Source of the DNA: Desulfacinum sp.
GTDB taxonomy: Bacteria > Desulfobacterota > Syntrophobacteria > Syntrophobacterales > DSM-9756
Length of the DNA stretch: 64,000 nucleotides
Assembly: GCA_014359885.1 (NCBI GenBank)
Contig: JACIYN010000018.1
Span: forward strand, 178,223 to 242,222
Reading direction: 5' to 3'
Each line of letters opens with the position of its first letter. Position 1 is the stretch's first letter. The notes under the pieces were generated by a model. It ran no database searches and was not told the DNA's origin. It saw only the letters and a list, made by a program, of their open reading frames with translations. This document shows positions 35,167-44,678 of this stretch, in pieces. The translations under genes and the position numbers were made by a program.

Positions 35167-36354
35167 CTACAGGGCCGAGCGGAGTACGGCTTCGATGTCC
35201 GCCTTGCTCATGGGCGGCCGGCCCAGGAGGTTGCCGTGTTCATCGCGGAGAACCAGTGCGGCGTCCTCGGCATAGCGGGGGATGAGTTCATCGCCGATGC
35301 CCAGCTCCGAGAGGCGCGTGGGACACCCGATGGAGCGCAGGAACGCTTCAAAGCGGTCGATCCCTTCCATGGCCAGTTCGAGATCACCCCGGCCGTCCGC
35401 CTGCAGGCCGAAAACACGTCGGGCGAATTGGGCAAAACGCTTCGGCCGGGCCTTGGCGGCAAACCGCATCCACGCCGGGTTCACCACGGCCAGACCGGCG
35501 CCGTGGGGGACGTCGTGATGGGCCGAAAGGGCATGTTCGATCATGTGCACCGGATGGACCGCATCCACGCCGGCCTGCACCCAGCCGTTGAGGGCCACGA
35601 TGGACGCCCATTGGACCTGGGTGCGGGCTTCCAGGTCGCCGCCGTCGGCCACGGCCCTGCGGCCGTACTCCATGGCGGTGAGGATAACACCCTCGGCGAA
35701 ACGGTCCTGGATGGGGGTTCCGTCCACCCCGTTGAAGTAGCCTTCGGTCACGTGGGTGATGATGTCGCAAACCCCGTAGGCGGTCTGGTCTCTGGGCACG
35801 GTCAGGGTGAGTTCCGGATCGGCCAGGGCGACCCGGGGAAAGAGACAGTCCGCCTTCACGAACGATTTGACCTTCACTTCGTCGTTGCTGATCACCGCCC
35901 CGCAGTTCATTTCCGATCCGGTGGCGGCCAGTGTGGGCACCGTGATGATGGGAAGCGCCCGGGTGGGGAGCACCCAGTTTTCCTGCCCGTGGCCGATCAT
36001 GTCCCAGGGGTCGCCTTCATAGAACACGGCAGCGGCGATCACCTTGGCCGCGTCCATGGTGCTGCCGCCCCCCAGGGCGACGACCAGGTCGCAGCCTTCC
36101 CGGCGGGCCGTGTCGGCTCCGCGCCTGACCGAGGTGATTCTCGGGTTGGGTTCGATCCCGGCGCATTCCACCACCGAAACGCCGGCCTTTTCCAGGCTTG
36201 TCACGGCGCGGTCGAAGACGCCGGTCCTCTTGACGCTGCCGCCGCCTGTCACAAGGAGGGCCTTCCGGCCGTGTTCACGGGCCGCCTCGCCCAGGCGTGA
36301 CAACGTCCCGGCGCCGAAGATGAGCCGTGTGGGGTTGTAGAACTCGAATTTCAT
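35167..36354 (-). CDS. Iron-containing alcohol dehydrogenase, YqhD-like aldehyde reductase
   Basis: 395 residues. The YqhD-type pattern FYNPTRLIFGAGTL, VTGGGSVKRTG, GIEPNPR, LGGGSTMDAAK and DRFAEGVILT is clear. Metal ligands are expected in YGVCDIITHVTE and in the HMIEHALSAHHDVPHG run. It should reduce aldehydes with NAD(P)H. AAGGAGG precedes the ATG. It diverges from an AraC regulator, the same arrangement as E. coli yqhD-yqhC. Confidence 0.92.
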   Translation of the reverse strand: MKFEFYNPTRLIFGAGTLSRLGEAAREHGRKALLVTGGGSVKRTGVFDRAVTSLEKAGVSVVECAGIEPNPRITSVRRGADTARREGCDLVVALGGGSTMDAAKVIAAAVFYEGDPWDMIGHGQENWVLPTRALPIITVPTLAATGSEMNCGAVISNDEVKVKSFVKADCLFPRVALADPELTLTVPRDQTAYGVCDIITHVTEGYFNGVDGTPIQDRFAEGVILTAMEYGRRAVADGGDLEARTQVQWASIVALNGWVQAGVDAVHPVHMIEHALSAHHDVPHGAGLAVVNPAWMRFAAKARPKRFAQFARRVFGLQADGRGDLELAMEGIDRFEAFLRSIGCPTRLSELGIGDELIPRYAEDAALVLRDEHGNLLGRPPMSKADIEAVLRSAL

Positions 36355-36567
36355 GGTATGCCTCCTTGGTGGAAGATAAGGATGTGGATGACCTTGTGGA
36401 CGGGGGTACTCTAACGCCGCCTGCCCCGAAACCGGTAAAACGATGCTCCGAAAAGCTTGCCTGATCGTGCGAATCGGCGGATTTTTCTGGCCGGCCCATC
36501 GCCGGATGGGTTAGGGTGTTTTCCGCCACCCTGCCCTTTACGCAAAAGGAATCCGAGGTGCACCGGA

Positions 36568-37494
36568 ATGGAGAAGGCGTTGAAGGAACTGGCCGGGGCG
36601 ATTGCCCGATGGACCGATCGGTCCGAAATTTACGAGACGTCCGTGCCGGGTCTGACCCTGTTTCGGCATGACGCTCCCACGGAGCCCAAAAGCGGGCTTT
36701 ACGAACCGTCCGTCTGTGTGATCACCCAAGGGGCCAAGCGGGTGCTTCTTGCCGGGGACGACTTCGTCTACAATGCCCGCCATTACCTCATCACCTCCCT
36801 GCACCTTCCCACGGTGGTGCAGATCATCGAGGCGAGCGCGGAAAAGCCCTGCCTGGGCCTCGTTTTGAAGCTCGATCGGGGAGAGATCTCTCAGATGATG
36901 GTGGAAGGAAACCTTCCGGCACCCCGCACGCAGCCCACCAGCCGGGGCATGGCGGTGGGAGAGATGACCCCATCGCTTCTCGGCGCTTTCCAGCGCCTGG
37001 TGACCTTGCTGGATGAAGGGGAGCACCTTCCCGTGCTGGCTCCCCTGTACCGGAGAGAAATCACCTATCGACTGCTGGTGGGGGATCAGGGCGTTCGCCT
37101 GCGCCAGATCGCGTCGGCGGGAAGCGCGACGCGGCAGGTCGCCGGGGCGATCGAATGGTTGAAACGAAACTTCACTCAACCGTTGCGGGTGGATGATCTG
37201 GCGGCCAAGGCGGGGATGAGCCGATCCACGTTCCATCACCACTTCCGGCGAATGACCGGCATGAGCCCCCTCCAGTACCAGAAGCAGCTGCGCCTGATCG
37301 AGGCCAGACGGCTGATGCTCACGGATCACCTGGATGCGGCCGGTGCGGCGTTCCGGGTCGGCTACGAAAGCCCGTCGCAATTCAGCCGGGAATACAAGCG
37401 GCTTTTCGGCGCCCCGCCCTCGCGGGATGTGGCCGGCCTGCGCCAAAGAGCGGCCGTGCCCGGGGACCGCCGGGACGGCTCCGCCGCCGCATAG
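36568..37494 (+). CDS. AraC family transcriptional regulator (YqhC-like)
   Basis: 308 residues. The N-terminal half is an AraC_N-type effector domain (about 20-175, with SVCVITQGAKRVLLAG and YLITSLHLP). The C-terminal half holds two helix-turn-helix units (LRVDDLAAKAGMSRSTFHHHFR and DAAGAAFRVGYESPSQFSREYKRLFG). It diverges from the alcohol dehydrogenase and should control it, by analogy with YqhC, which responds to aldehydes. Confidence 0.9.
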   Translation: MEKALKELAGAIARWTDRSEIYETSVPGLTLFRHDAPTEPKSGLYEPSVCVITQGAKRVLLAGDDFVYNARHYLITSLHLPTVVQIIEASAEKPCLGLVLKLDRGEISQMMVEGNLPAPRTQPTSRGMAVGEMTPSLLGAFQRLVTLLDEGEHLPVLAPLYRREITYRLLVGDQGVRLRQIASAGSATRQVAGAIEWLKRNFTQPLRVDDLAAKAGMSRSTFHHHFRRMTGMSPLQYQKQLRLIEARRLMLTDHLDAAGAAFRVGYESPSQFSREYKRLFGAPPSRDVAGLRQRAAVPGDRRDGSAAA

Positions 37495-37600
37495 CTCGCC
37501 CCGCTGGGAAGGCATGCAAGGCCAACGGCCCCGTGCCGCTGAAGCCGTCACTAAAGTCGTGCCGGCTCCGGAGGACCGTGTCCGCGCCTGCCACCCTCTT

Positions 37601-37755
37601 CCTGGCCACTCTCCACCGCCGGATGTCACTTAGGATATGGATGCGCCGCATCTTTTCAAAGGGGGGCACATCCCCGAAGGGGCGGCAACGGCTTTGATAG
37701 GGATTTCCTTCTGTCCGGCCTGAACTGGATGTCGCAAGTTTGTCGTAAGTTTGGC
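37601..37755 (+). repeat. Accessory repeat A, left copy
   Basis: About 150 bp that returns in the same orientation at 58971-59133: shared blocks include CACTCTCCACCGCC, CATCTTTTCAAAG/ATCTTTTCAAAG, GGCACATCCCCGA and TGTCCGGCCTGAAC. No gene is seen in it, nor between the AraC gene (37494) and this copy. Confidence 0.65.
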
Positions 37756-38170
37756 CCTTATGCCTCGAGGCGGTAGATCAGCCGATTGGTCGCCCCTTCG
37801 GAAACGAGAACCCCTTTCTCGACCATGTTTCTCAGCTCCCGCTGAAGAATGCGCCAATTGACGGGAATTTCCCGGCCTGGTGCGTTGACCATGTGTGAAA
37901 AAGCCCTTTCCCCTGGGAGAGCGGGCCTCCGGCCCGCACGAGAAACGGGCGAGACGCCCGCGATCTCGGGAGAAACAGCCTTCTCGGACAAGCTCCGTGG
38001 GGGTTGCGCATGGACGCAGGCGTTCCGTCTCGAACCTTCAAGGCAAGGGGGATGCTCGCGGAGCCGTAAATCCGCGTGAATCAGGAAGATACGCAAAGAC
38101 CCCGCCAGGTCATCCCGACGGGGTCTCGCGTTAACTAAGAACCGCCCAAATTGGCAGATTGAAATCTGGC
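37756..38170 (+). repeat. Accessory repeat B, left copy, flanking the defence island
   Basis: About 410 bp closely similar, in the same orientation, to 57828-58241. On the minus strand both copies encode the same short end of a winged-helix-like protein (LRNMVEKGVLVSEGATNRL), cut off upstream, so each is probably a gene remnant. Both contain TTCTCGGACAAGCTCC, an end like that of the MITE elements, and a GACCCCGCC...GGGGTC hairpin. From here to 38352 I see no gene. Confidence 0.7.
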
Positions 38171-38352
38171 TCCCCTTGTGCAACCCTTTTCATGACGGTT
38201 CTCCTTCTCCGGCTATTAACCGAAAGCCGTTGTGGTTTAATAAGCTATCAAAGAACATATGGCCACCGGCAGGGTGAAAAACTCGACAGCCTCATTTACC
38301 CTATCAAAAGGAGTTGTCGTAAGTTGTGTCGCAAACCGGTCGCAAACATCGG

Positions 38353-39231
38353 CTATTTGTTGTCCTGATGCATCCAGTACCCATAGTTGTCAATCGACCA
38401 GGCCGTTGTACGTTGCAGAAATGAGCCGGGGGCCCACGTAAGTGCTCCTCTCCACGGGCTGCCTTGGTCCCAACCGCCAAGAAGCTCTTTCACTCCTTGC
38501 ATTCCCTGGATTTGATGCCGGCCACCTTCCAAGGCATGTCCCCAAACGATGTCGCTTTGTATTTCGGGATGCTCCCCATCCAAATAAACTCGTTTCCCGA
38601 AGATGGACAAGTCGCCGGATACCTCCTGCCACTCCACACGGCATATTTTCCCAAGACCGTATCTGGTGTCGCCACCGACAAAGAGGGTATCGATATTGTC
38701 CAACGCCCTCCGAAAGCCGTTGTTTCTCAAGAAGACGTACCCCAAAAGCAGCACGGCATTCGTTTCCCCCTGACAGTTGGAATCACGCCACCAGGGATTG
38801 ATACATTCTGTCTCCCGGAGTGTGCCTTCAGATGCTGAGTCCGATTCGGGAGCGATTGCGGTGCCGGGCCGGGAGTCCAGCAGACGACGTCTGAAGTCAC
38901 GGTCCGACAGCCTGTTCTTGCCGCCGTGGCAATGCCATTGGAGTCCTCTCATCGTTTCGAATTTCGGTATCCAAGGTCGAATCGTGTCGCCCCGTTTCTC
39001 GGCCGGAAAGAGATAGGTGAAACGGCACTTGTGAGCGACTTTGTCTCCAAGATTCTTGTAATCTGGAAAGCTTTCACTACTTCGCGATCGAGATATCTCA
39101 GCGGTCACAGCTCCCCAAAGCACACGCGCCGGGACATAGGGTCTACAGCGGTTCAACGCCCCTGCCGGAGGCATGCCGACGAAAAGCGGCGCTTCCGGTC
39201 GCCAGATCCATCGAAGTGCCGTCCAGGTCAT
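38353..39231 (-). CDS. cmr3: Type III CRISPR RAMP protein, Cmr3/Csx10-like (Cas5 group)
   Basis: 292 residues, last gene of the type III effector operon. RAMP-like features are the opening RWIWRPEAPLFVG, a YVPARVLWGAVTAEISR segment resembling the IPGSSLxGALR motif, and a glycine-rich loop FVGGDTRYGLGKI (about 187-199). As the remaining RAMP it should be the Cas5-type subunit that caps the crRNA 5' end. The Cmr3 assignment rests mainly on elimination and gene order; a Csx10-like label would be equally fair. The ATG overlaps the cmr5 stop (ATGA). Confidence 0.65.
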   Translation of the reverse strand: MTWTALRWIWRPEAPLFVGMPPAGALNRCRPYVPARVLWGAVTAEISRSRSSESFPDYKNLGDKVAHKCRFTYLFPAEKRGDTIRPWIPKFETMRGLQWHCHGGKNRLSDRDFRRRLLDSRPGTAIAPESDSASEGTLRETECINPWWRDSNCQGETNAVLLLGYVFLRNNGFRRALDNIDTLFVGGDTRYGLGKICRVEWQEVSGDLSIFGKRVYLDGEHPEIQSDIVWGHALEGGRHQIQGMQGVKELLGGWDQGSPWRGALTWAPGSFLQRTTAWSIDNYGYWMHQDNK

Positions 39232-39617
39232 GTTCGCACCTCACTATTTTGTGGCACTCGCGCATGATAGCGGGCGTAGACGAGTGTTTGCCGGACCAGA
39301 TCGCGGGCCAGCAGTAGCTTGTCAAGATCCTTGGCCATCCGCTGAAGCGAGGTAAAGACGTCGGCATTGTCAGGAAGTAAAGGGGCCTGCTGTGGCGTTT
39401 GTTGCAGGAACTTATAAATCTTTTTCGTGACCTTTTCACCTTCCCCACTGCCGCCTCGCGTTTTCAAAAAAAGAAATAGAGCATAAATTCCTTGTTCTTC
39501 CAGAACGGTGAGCGCACTCGTAATGAGGTTCTCAAGCTCCTTTGACGGCCTCTCCGCAATGGTCTTGCCCACCCTGGCACAGGCAAGGTCCAGGTTTTCG
39601 AAGGTCGGAGCGTCCAT
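39228..39617 (-). CDS. cmr5: Type III CRISPR small subunit Cmr5 (Cas11)
   Basis: 129 residues, mostly helical. LENLITSALTVLEEQGIYALFLFLKTR (about 28-54) matches the helix pattern of Cmr5, which forms the minor filament along the target RNA. It starts one base inside the cmr4 stop (TAATG), showing translational coupling. Confidence 0.8.
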   Translation of the reverse strand: MDAPTFENLDLACARVGKTIAERPSKELENLITSALTVLEEQGIYALFLFLKTRGGSGEGEKVTKKIYKFLQQTPQQAPLLPDNADVFTSLQRMAKDLDKLLLARDLVRQTLVYARYHARVPQNSEVRT

Positions 39618-40615
39618 TACGAGACCTCCTTTCCTGGCTTATCCGCATCGGCGGGCTCCTTCGTTGCCAGCACGCGCAGCCGCCCCATGCCCCGGCTTCC
39701 CATGCCGCCGATCCCGAGATGTTCCAGATAAGAATGGGCATCAGTAATAGCATCTCTGACTTTCTCCGGTGAGTCGACCGCCTTCACATCATCTCGATCG
39801 ATCTTAAAGTGTTTTGGATTCCGGCAGATTACCTCCCAAAAGAGCACTGTGCCTCGAGGCAGGGCCTCATAGGTGAACAGCGCCCCTTCCTCGGCCGCTC
39901 CAGTGGCCGGATCGATGGCGACCGATGTCCGAACTTCGAGGTTGCTGTTCACGATATGGCTGAACAGTTTGTCCGAGACGACAGCCAAGCGGCTGATGAT
40001 GTAATTCGGTATCCCCAGCGCTTTGAATTGATCTTTGAATTGATCATTCGCAGTGAGTGGTTTCCAATCCGTCTTGACCGGCAAAAGAAGCCAGCCGAGA
40101 TTCATGTGAACTGCCCCGCCGTCCGTTTCACGGTAAACGACCTGCTGCTCCGGCAGGTCCCCCAGTTCTGCGAATTCCGCAATGCTGGTTTGCCGCAATG
40201 CCATTGGGCACGTGATCCATTGCGGCCCCAATTGCGACGCCACGGGAAAGAGCAGCACCTGCATATCGCTAAATGCCGCCAGTCCCGCGAAACCGCCACT
40301 TGCGCCGATGCCTTTGGCAAAGCCGAACACGGTACACACAGGGCAATCGGCCTTTCCGCAATGGCCGCCGGCACCGTCGCGCTCCGGCTGACCCAGGCCG
40401 GCACACTTGGGGTATTTCCCCTTTGCCATGGCCGTGTAGGCTCGCATGACCCCTGCAAGACTCGATCCAGGAATTTTGGGAATCCGTGTCACCGGGTCGC
40501 GCACGATGGTGTTATCCACCCGGCCCAGCCGAGCTCCGCCTGTACCGACATGGATGGGATCGAGCGCCATGCCGGCAAACGGAAAAGTCACAAAACCCCG
40601 ATTGTTTGTTGTCAT
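39617..40615 (-). CDS. cmr4: Type III CRISPR backbone RAMP Cmr4 (Cas7)
   Basis: 332 residues. HVGTGGARLGRVDNTIVRD...KIPGSSLAGVMRAY (about 22-59) is the Cas7/Cmr4 signature. The Asp at position 34 lies where Cmr4 carries the residue that cuts target RNA every 6 nt, so RNA cleavage is probably intact. A C-x3-CxxC...CPVC-like metal site (about 70-95) follows. The C-terminus has the glycine-rich loop LGIGGMGSRGMGRL. The ATG overlaps the cas10 stop. Confidence 0.87.
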   Translation of the reverse strand: MTTNNRGFVTFPFAGMALDPIHVGTGGARLGRVDNTIVRDPVTRIPKIPGSSLAGVMRAYTAMAKGKYPKCAGLGQPERDGAGGHCGKADCPVCTVFGFAKGIGASGGFAGLAAFSDMQVLLFPVASQLGPQWITCPMALRQTSIAEFAELGDLPEQQVVYRETDGGAVHMNLGWLLLPVKTDWKPLTANDQFKDQFKALGIPNYIISRLAVVSDKLFSHIVNSNLEVRTSVAIDPATGAAEEGALFTYEALPRGTVLFWEVICRNPKHFKIDRDDVKAVDSPEKVRDAITDAHSYLEHLGIGGMGSRGMGRLRVLATKEPADADKPGKEVS

Positions 40616-43600
40616 CGGTCACCTCCTGTCTGCGTTCGGCCACGCACAGGCAGGCCGGACACTTGCTCTTTTAATACGCTCATGTGCCATTCCAGGCTCC
40701 AGTCCAAAAGCCCGTCTCCGGCGGCTTCCACCAACATTTCAAGGCAAGCGCCTCGAACACCCAGACGTTCATGGAACACCGCGCGGGCGAAATCGAGCCA
40801 GGCCGTTTTTCCTCCCTCGAACCATGTACCATCCGCTCCTTGCCAGGCATCGCGCCGCTCGACAATTTCCGACCATGCGCCGCGGAGCGCGGACTGACTT
40901 GGTGCGTGCCGCCCCATCAGCCGCCAGAGATCGCGCATCCGCGGCCATTCCGTTAGCTGTCTGCGACGAAACGGTTCGAAACGCCTGGCCGTGCTATCCA
41001 TGAAGACTGTGGCAATAAGCGATGGATAAAGGAGAACCCCGTCCCCGCTTCGCAAGTCCTTCGCGTGCCGATAGACCTGACCGTTGGGATGCTGGAAATC
41101 CAGAGGAAAGCGGACTTGGTTATCTTCCACTGCCAGGTACGGATAAAATACGTCTTCCCGTCCATCGGGGACTCTGATGGGTATGGTTTGAAGAATCTCT
41201 TGCCGATGATCCAGCGACTTGATGCTGAGAGTAGTGACGCCCTTCTGCGTTTCGCATCCCGCCACCCGCCAGGTTTCAGGCTTCTGAATCCCATCCAAAT
41301 CACTCTCGATGGTCCGTGCCGCTTCTATCACGGCCTGAAAGGGCGTCATCCTGGGAAATGCCACGACCCCGACTCGTAGCGGCAGCCGGTCCCAGACACG
41401 GGCGAATTGGTCGCGCCATGCTTCAACCGCCCGGTCCACACAAGCCGATGCGGCTTCAAGCGGCAGAAGGACCCGGAAGCGCACCGGCGAAAGATCCAGA
41501 GGGATCACCGGATGATAAACGCCCAGAGCGTCAGCAGCATCCGCTGCCGAATGCACCACAAGTGGTTTGGCGTCTACGCTATCGTCCGCTTTCAACTCCA
41601 GAGTGATTCCCCGCAAGCAATCCTTGTCTTGCTCCGGTTTCAGAAGTCGGGCCAGGTTGCAGATGGTGAGGAAGTCCTCTGTTTGTTCCCTATACAACAG
41701 GCTTACAGGCGCATCCCCATAACGTCCGCCATAGGTCTGCCGGTCTTCCCATGAACCGGAAGAACGGTTATCCGGCTTGAGAACCAATCGGCGCACGCGC
41801 CAGCGGTTCCGGTCCGCAGCCGCTATGTCGCGGAATTCGGCAAGCAAGGCTTTGAAGAAATCCTCGGCCTGCCGCTCAAAGCGATAAATGCGACCCGGTG
41901 AGGCGAGTTTACGGAACAACTGATGTGTGAGCCATCCAGCGCGTACGCTCTCGTCAATGTCCTTCCATTGAGGCGAGTCGGCGCGATCCTCGACGATTTT
42001 GGAGAAAAAAGATGGCCAATCTTTCTCGTGCTGGTACCCCTCCTGGAGGTTGCTCAGCACGGGGTCTGTCTTGTCAAAGGACTGGAGTTTTCCTTTGATG
42101 TACTGAAAGAGGCTATCGCAACAGGTGGACGGATCGATGGGGTTTGGCTGGTTTTTTAGTATGGGATTGAACTTGCGCCATTCTGAAATGGCCTGGGTCC
42201 TGAGCGCGTCCAGGCGGGTTCCGTCAAGCCAGGGCTCGATGTCCAGGTTCATGGTGACGAGGGCGACCCGGTCATTGGCATCGGCCACCTCGCTGATCCA
42301 GATGGTGTCTGATCCGAACTTCCCCTCAAGCCACATGTCCAGACGGTGAGTCCGCCGCGCCTTGCAAGGGGCGCAAGGCATTTGCTTGTCTGTCACTGAT
42401 GGGCTTCTACGCACAAGACATACCGGGCAGACATGGCCCTTCGACGAATCCTGGTCAGGAATCCTCCAATCGCGGAAGACCGGCACAACCATTGTCTCCC
42501 GCGCCTTCCGGATTTCCGCCGTCATCCCGACAAGAGAGCGGGAGGGCTCGCTGATGCTGCAATAGGGAGGCATCTCAAGGTTGGCGTCACTGGCGTAACC
42601 ATCTATCTGCTCAGCCAGCCAGTCTTGCCACTCGGCGATCTGCAAATCGCCGCCTCGGTACCCTTGTTTGTCGTGGCCGAATCGCTCCCCTGGGAACGAA
42701 AAGACACAGGTCTCGCCGTCCCTGTACAGCAGGGAGCCTACAGCCAGATCGGCCTCAACGAGCTTGCAGACGTTGATGAAAAACTCGTCCAGCGCCAGGC
42801 GCGCGCCGGTCCAGTCGCCGATCTTAACCGCCCGGGCCTCATAGTGGTCCGCACCGATCCCGACGGTCAAGAGCCGCCAACGGGTCTCTTGTTTGAGTCC
42901 ATTGCTGGACCAGGGGAACGAGCTGCCTTCCAGAATCGCACCGGCCGCGGCGCTTTTGAACAAAGCGGCTGCGACATAGGACTGATCAAACAGCGTGACG
43001 TCGTTGTTCGGCAACCTGGTTTCGGCCAGGGTGCTGGAAAACTCCTTGCGTAGCCATCCTTCGGGCCCCACAGCTTCATCCCGCCAACGCCACCAGCCAT
43101 CAATGTCGTTTGGGGAACCATTTTTGCCAAGTTGCTGCAGCACTGTGAGGAGCTGCACAATCTGCTCAAGCAGCCGCTTCCAACCAGATTCGGTCAGCAA
43201 TTCAGGCGGGTCGGCCAATAGATTGCGGGCAGGGTGGCCGAAGGCCGTGGACAACCACATGTGGGTGACATCCTGGCCCAGGTATTTGGCGGTGGCTGAC
43301 GGCAGATTCTTTTCGATGCCCGACGCCATGGCGTGACCGGCCTGAAGCAAGCCAAGCAACCCTTTGTCTCTTTTCGTATGCTTCCTGATATACTCCGTAA
43401 ACGTGGCGGGCCAGGCGTCTCTGTTCAGCGTGAAGTTGTCTTTCACCCATTTAAGTTGATCATCCCAAGGGAAAGCAGGACTTTCTATTTCATCCCACTT
43501 TTCGTATTCGTAGTCATTTTTTTGTCCACCGTGCCCACGAAGGAAATCAATCTTCGCCTTGCCGGTCATATGGAGCCAGCCGATTGCCTCACACGCCAGA

Positions 43601-43650
43601 AGCAAAGGGCGATGCTGCCGCAACGTGTCCGGAGGTTGAAATCCCGTCAT
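40612..43650 (-). CDS. cas10: Cas10-like large subunit of Csx11/type III-C kind, cyclase motif lost
   Basis: 1012 residues. The N-terminus (EAIGWLHMTGKAKIDFL, about 21-37) looks like a Cas10 HD domain whose HD is HM (His27-Met28). A four-Cys zinc ribbon (CPVC...CAPC) lies at about 405-430. The palm that should carry GGDD reads LDLSPVRFRVLLPLE near 716-730, so the cyclic-oligoadenylate catalytic residues are absent. Size, position among Cmr-type RAMPs and lack of GGDD match Csx11, the large subunit of type III-C. The complex should bind RNA through crRNA but should not make cA signals; DNA cleavage by HD is doubtful too. Confidence 0.8.
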   Translation of the reverse strand: MTGFQPPDTLRQHRPLLLACEAIGWLHMTGKAKIDFLRGHGGQKNDYEYEKWDEIESPAFPWDDQLKWVKDNFTLNRDAWPATFTEYIRKHTKRDKGLLGLLQAGHAMASGIEKNLPSATAKYLGQDVTHMWLSTAFGHPARNLLADPPELLTESGWKRLLEQIVQLLTVLQQLGKNGSPNDIDGWWRWRDEAVGPEGWLRKEFSSTLAETRLPNNDVTLFDQSYVAAALFKSAAAGAILEGSSFPWSSNGLKQETRWRLLTVGIGADHYEARAVKIGDWTGARLALDEFFINVCKLVEADLAVGSLLYRDGETCVFSFPGERFGHDKQGYRGGDLQIAEWQDWLAEQIDGYASDANLEMPPYCSISEPSRSLVGMTAEIRKARETMVVPVFRDWRIPDQDSSKGHVCPVCLVRRSPSVTDKQMPCAPCKARRTHRLDMWLEGKFGSDTIWISEVADANDRVALVTMNLDIEPWLDGTRLDALRTQAISEWRKFNPILKNQPNPIDPSTCCDSLFQYIKGKLQSFDKTDPVLSNLQEGYQHEKDWPSFFSKIVEDRADSPQWKDIDESVRAGWLTHQLFRKLASPGRIYRFERQAEDFFKALLAEFRDIAAADRNRWRVRRLVLKPDNRSSGSWEDRQTYGGRYGDAPVSLLYREQTEDFLTICNLARLLKPEQDKDCLRGITLELKADDSVDAKPLVVHSAADAADALGVYHPVIPLDLSPVRFRVLLPLEAASACVDRAVEAWRDQFARVWDRLPLRVGVVAFPRMTPFQAVIEAARTIESDLDGIQKPETWRVAGCETQKGVTTLSIKSLDHRQEILQTIPIRVPDGREDVFYPYLAVEDNQVRFPLDFQHPNGQVYRHAKDLRSGDGVLLYPSLIATVFMDSTARRFEPFRRRQLTEWPRMRDLWRLMGRHAPSQSALRGAWSEIVERRDAWQGADGTWFEGGKTAWLDFARAVFHERLGVRGACLEMLVEAAGDGLLDWSLEWHMSVLKEQVSGLPVRGRTQTGGDR

Positions 43651-44678
43651 TGGTCCCCTCCCTTCCGGGCGATTCGGCTTTTCATCTCCGCTTTGAATCC
43701 TTCCGCGTCCTTATGCGTGAAGGAACCGGCTGGGGCTTGCTCATGTACCAGAGTGCCAAGGTCCTTGAGGCTGTGGAGAGTCTTCTTTATTGGTCGAGTT
43801 TCAGCCTTTGAAGGTTGCGCGGAGGCCTTCACATGACCTGTCCACTCATCGATCTTCGCAGTACCCCAGCCGGCGGTGCGTTTGGCGGAAATGCCATACG
43901 TTTCGAGAAGCGCCCTTATACTGTCGATGAAGCCGCCGATAAATTCGGCGGGCGTGAGTTTATCGTTTTCGATTTCTCCCGGCAGGGGCGCATAGAGCAG
44001 CCGCAACCTGCCTCTTGTCCCTGCCGGGACGACCTCATAGTAAATGGGCTGAGTCCCGGCGCGACGGCTGCGGCTGTGGGGATTGATCACCTCGAAGCCA
44101 ACCTTGTTGAACCAGGTCGGATAAAAGACGAGGGCGCCGGCGCGGAATCGCTCATCTTCCCCTTTTTCATTGCCGAAAAGGTGGACGATCCAGGAAGGAT
44201 CGTTCCAACCATCCATTTTCATCTCGTGCTCTTCCAGATGCTCGCGCAAACCGGCCTGCATCCTGCACGCCCAGCGAAGAAGTCCCTTCCAGGAGGCCGC
44301 GGACATGAACGGCACTCCGAAGACCCGGTCCTTGCGTACCGGGTTATCCAGCACGTGAAAGGGGCGGTCGTCCTTCGAGTACCAGGGGGATGCCAGCGTA
44401 AAAGAAACATCGATGCCGAACCAGGTCGAATCCGGCGGGGAAGTATGGTCGGGCTCAAGGTGAAGAGCCGAAGGGAGTTTGAGATCCAGTTCAGCCGCCC
44501 GTTTCATGTAGCATTTGCGGGCTTCGTTTTTGGGGTCAGGCGCTTTCTGCGCTTGCGGTTTATCCTGGCAGGACCAGACCGCACATCCATCCACAAAGCC
44601 TGCAGCGAGACCGCCTTCATTCACCCGTTTCGGGCATGCTTTGTTTTCGGCCAGGGAGGCGTAATAATCGAAAGTCAT
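43647..44678 (-). CDS. cmr6: Type III CRISPR RAMP protein, Cmr6-like (Cas7 group)
   Basis: 343 residues. FTLASPWYSKDDRPFHV...VFGVPFMSAASWKGLLRWAC (about 115-160) is a RAMP ferredoxin-fold entry with the SSxKG-type motif. VHLFGNEKG and a late glycine-rich KRTAGWGTAKI complete it. Residues after about 300 form a basic, poorly conserved tail. The Cmr6 call is based on size and on the gene order cmr1-cmr6-cas10-cmr4-cmr5-cmr3. The ATG at 44678 overlaps the cmr1 stop (ATGA); GGAG lies upstream. Confidence 0.72.
   Translation of the reverse strand: MTFDYYASLAENKACPKRVNEGGLAAGFVDGCAVWSCQDKPQAQKAPDPKNEARKCYMKRAAELDLKLPSALHLEPDHTSPPDSTWFGIDVSFTLASPWYSKDDRPFHVLDNPVRKDRVFGVPFMSAASWKGLLRWACRMQAGLREHLEEHEMKMDGWNDPSWIVHLFGNEKGEDERFRAGALVFYPTWFNKVGFEVINPHSRSRRAGTQPIYYEVVPAGTRGRLRLLYAPLPGEIENDKLTPAEFIGGFIDSIRALLETYGISAKRTAGWGTAKIDEWTGHVKASAQPSKAETRPIKKTLHSLKDLGTLVHEQAPAGSFTHKDAEGFKAEMKSRIARKGGDQ

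Noticed and set aside
35062..35169. UAG read-through (pyrrolysine) in the alcohol dehydrogenase
   Set aside because: The protein is already full length at the TAG, and a 34-codon open stretch is not rare in GC-rich DNA; no pyl genes are in the window.
38171..38352. CRISPR leader or degraded array downstream of cmr3
   Set aside because: GTCGCAA/GTCGTAA words recur a few times but without regular spacing or a repeat of 25 nt or more.
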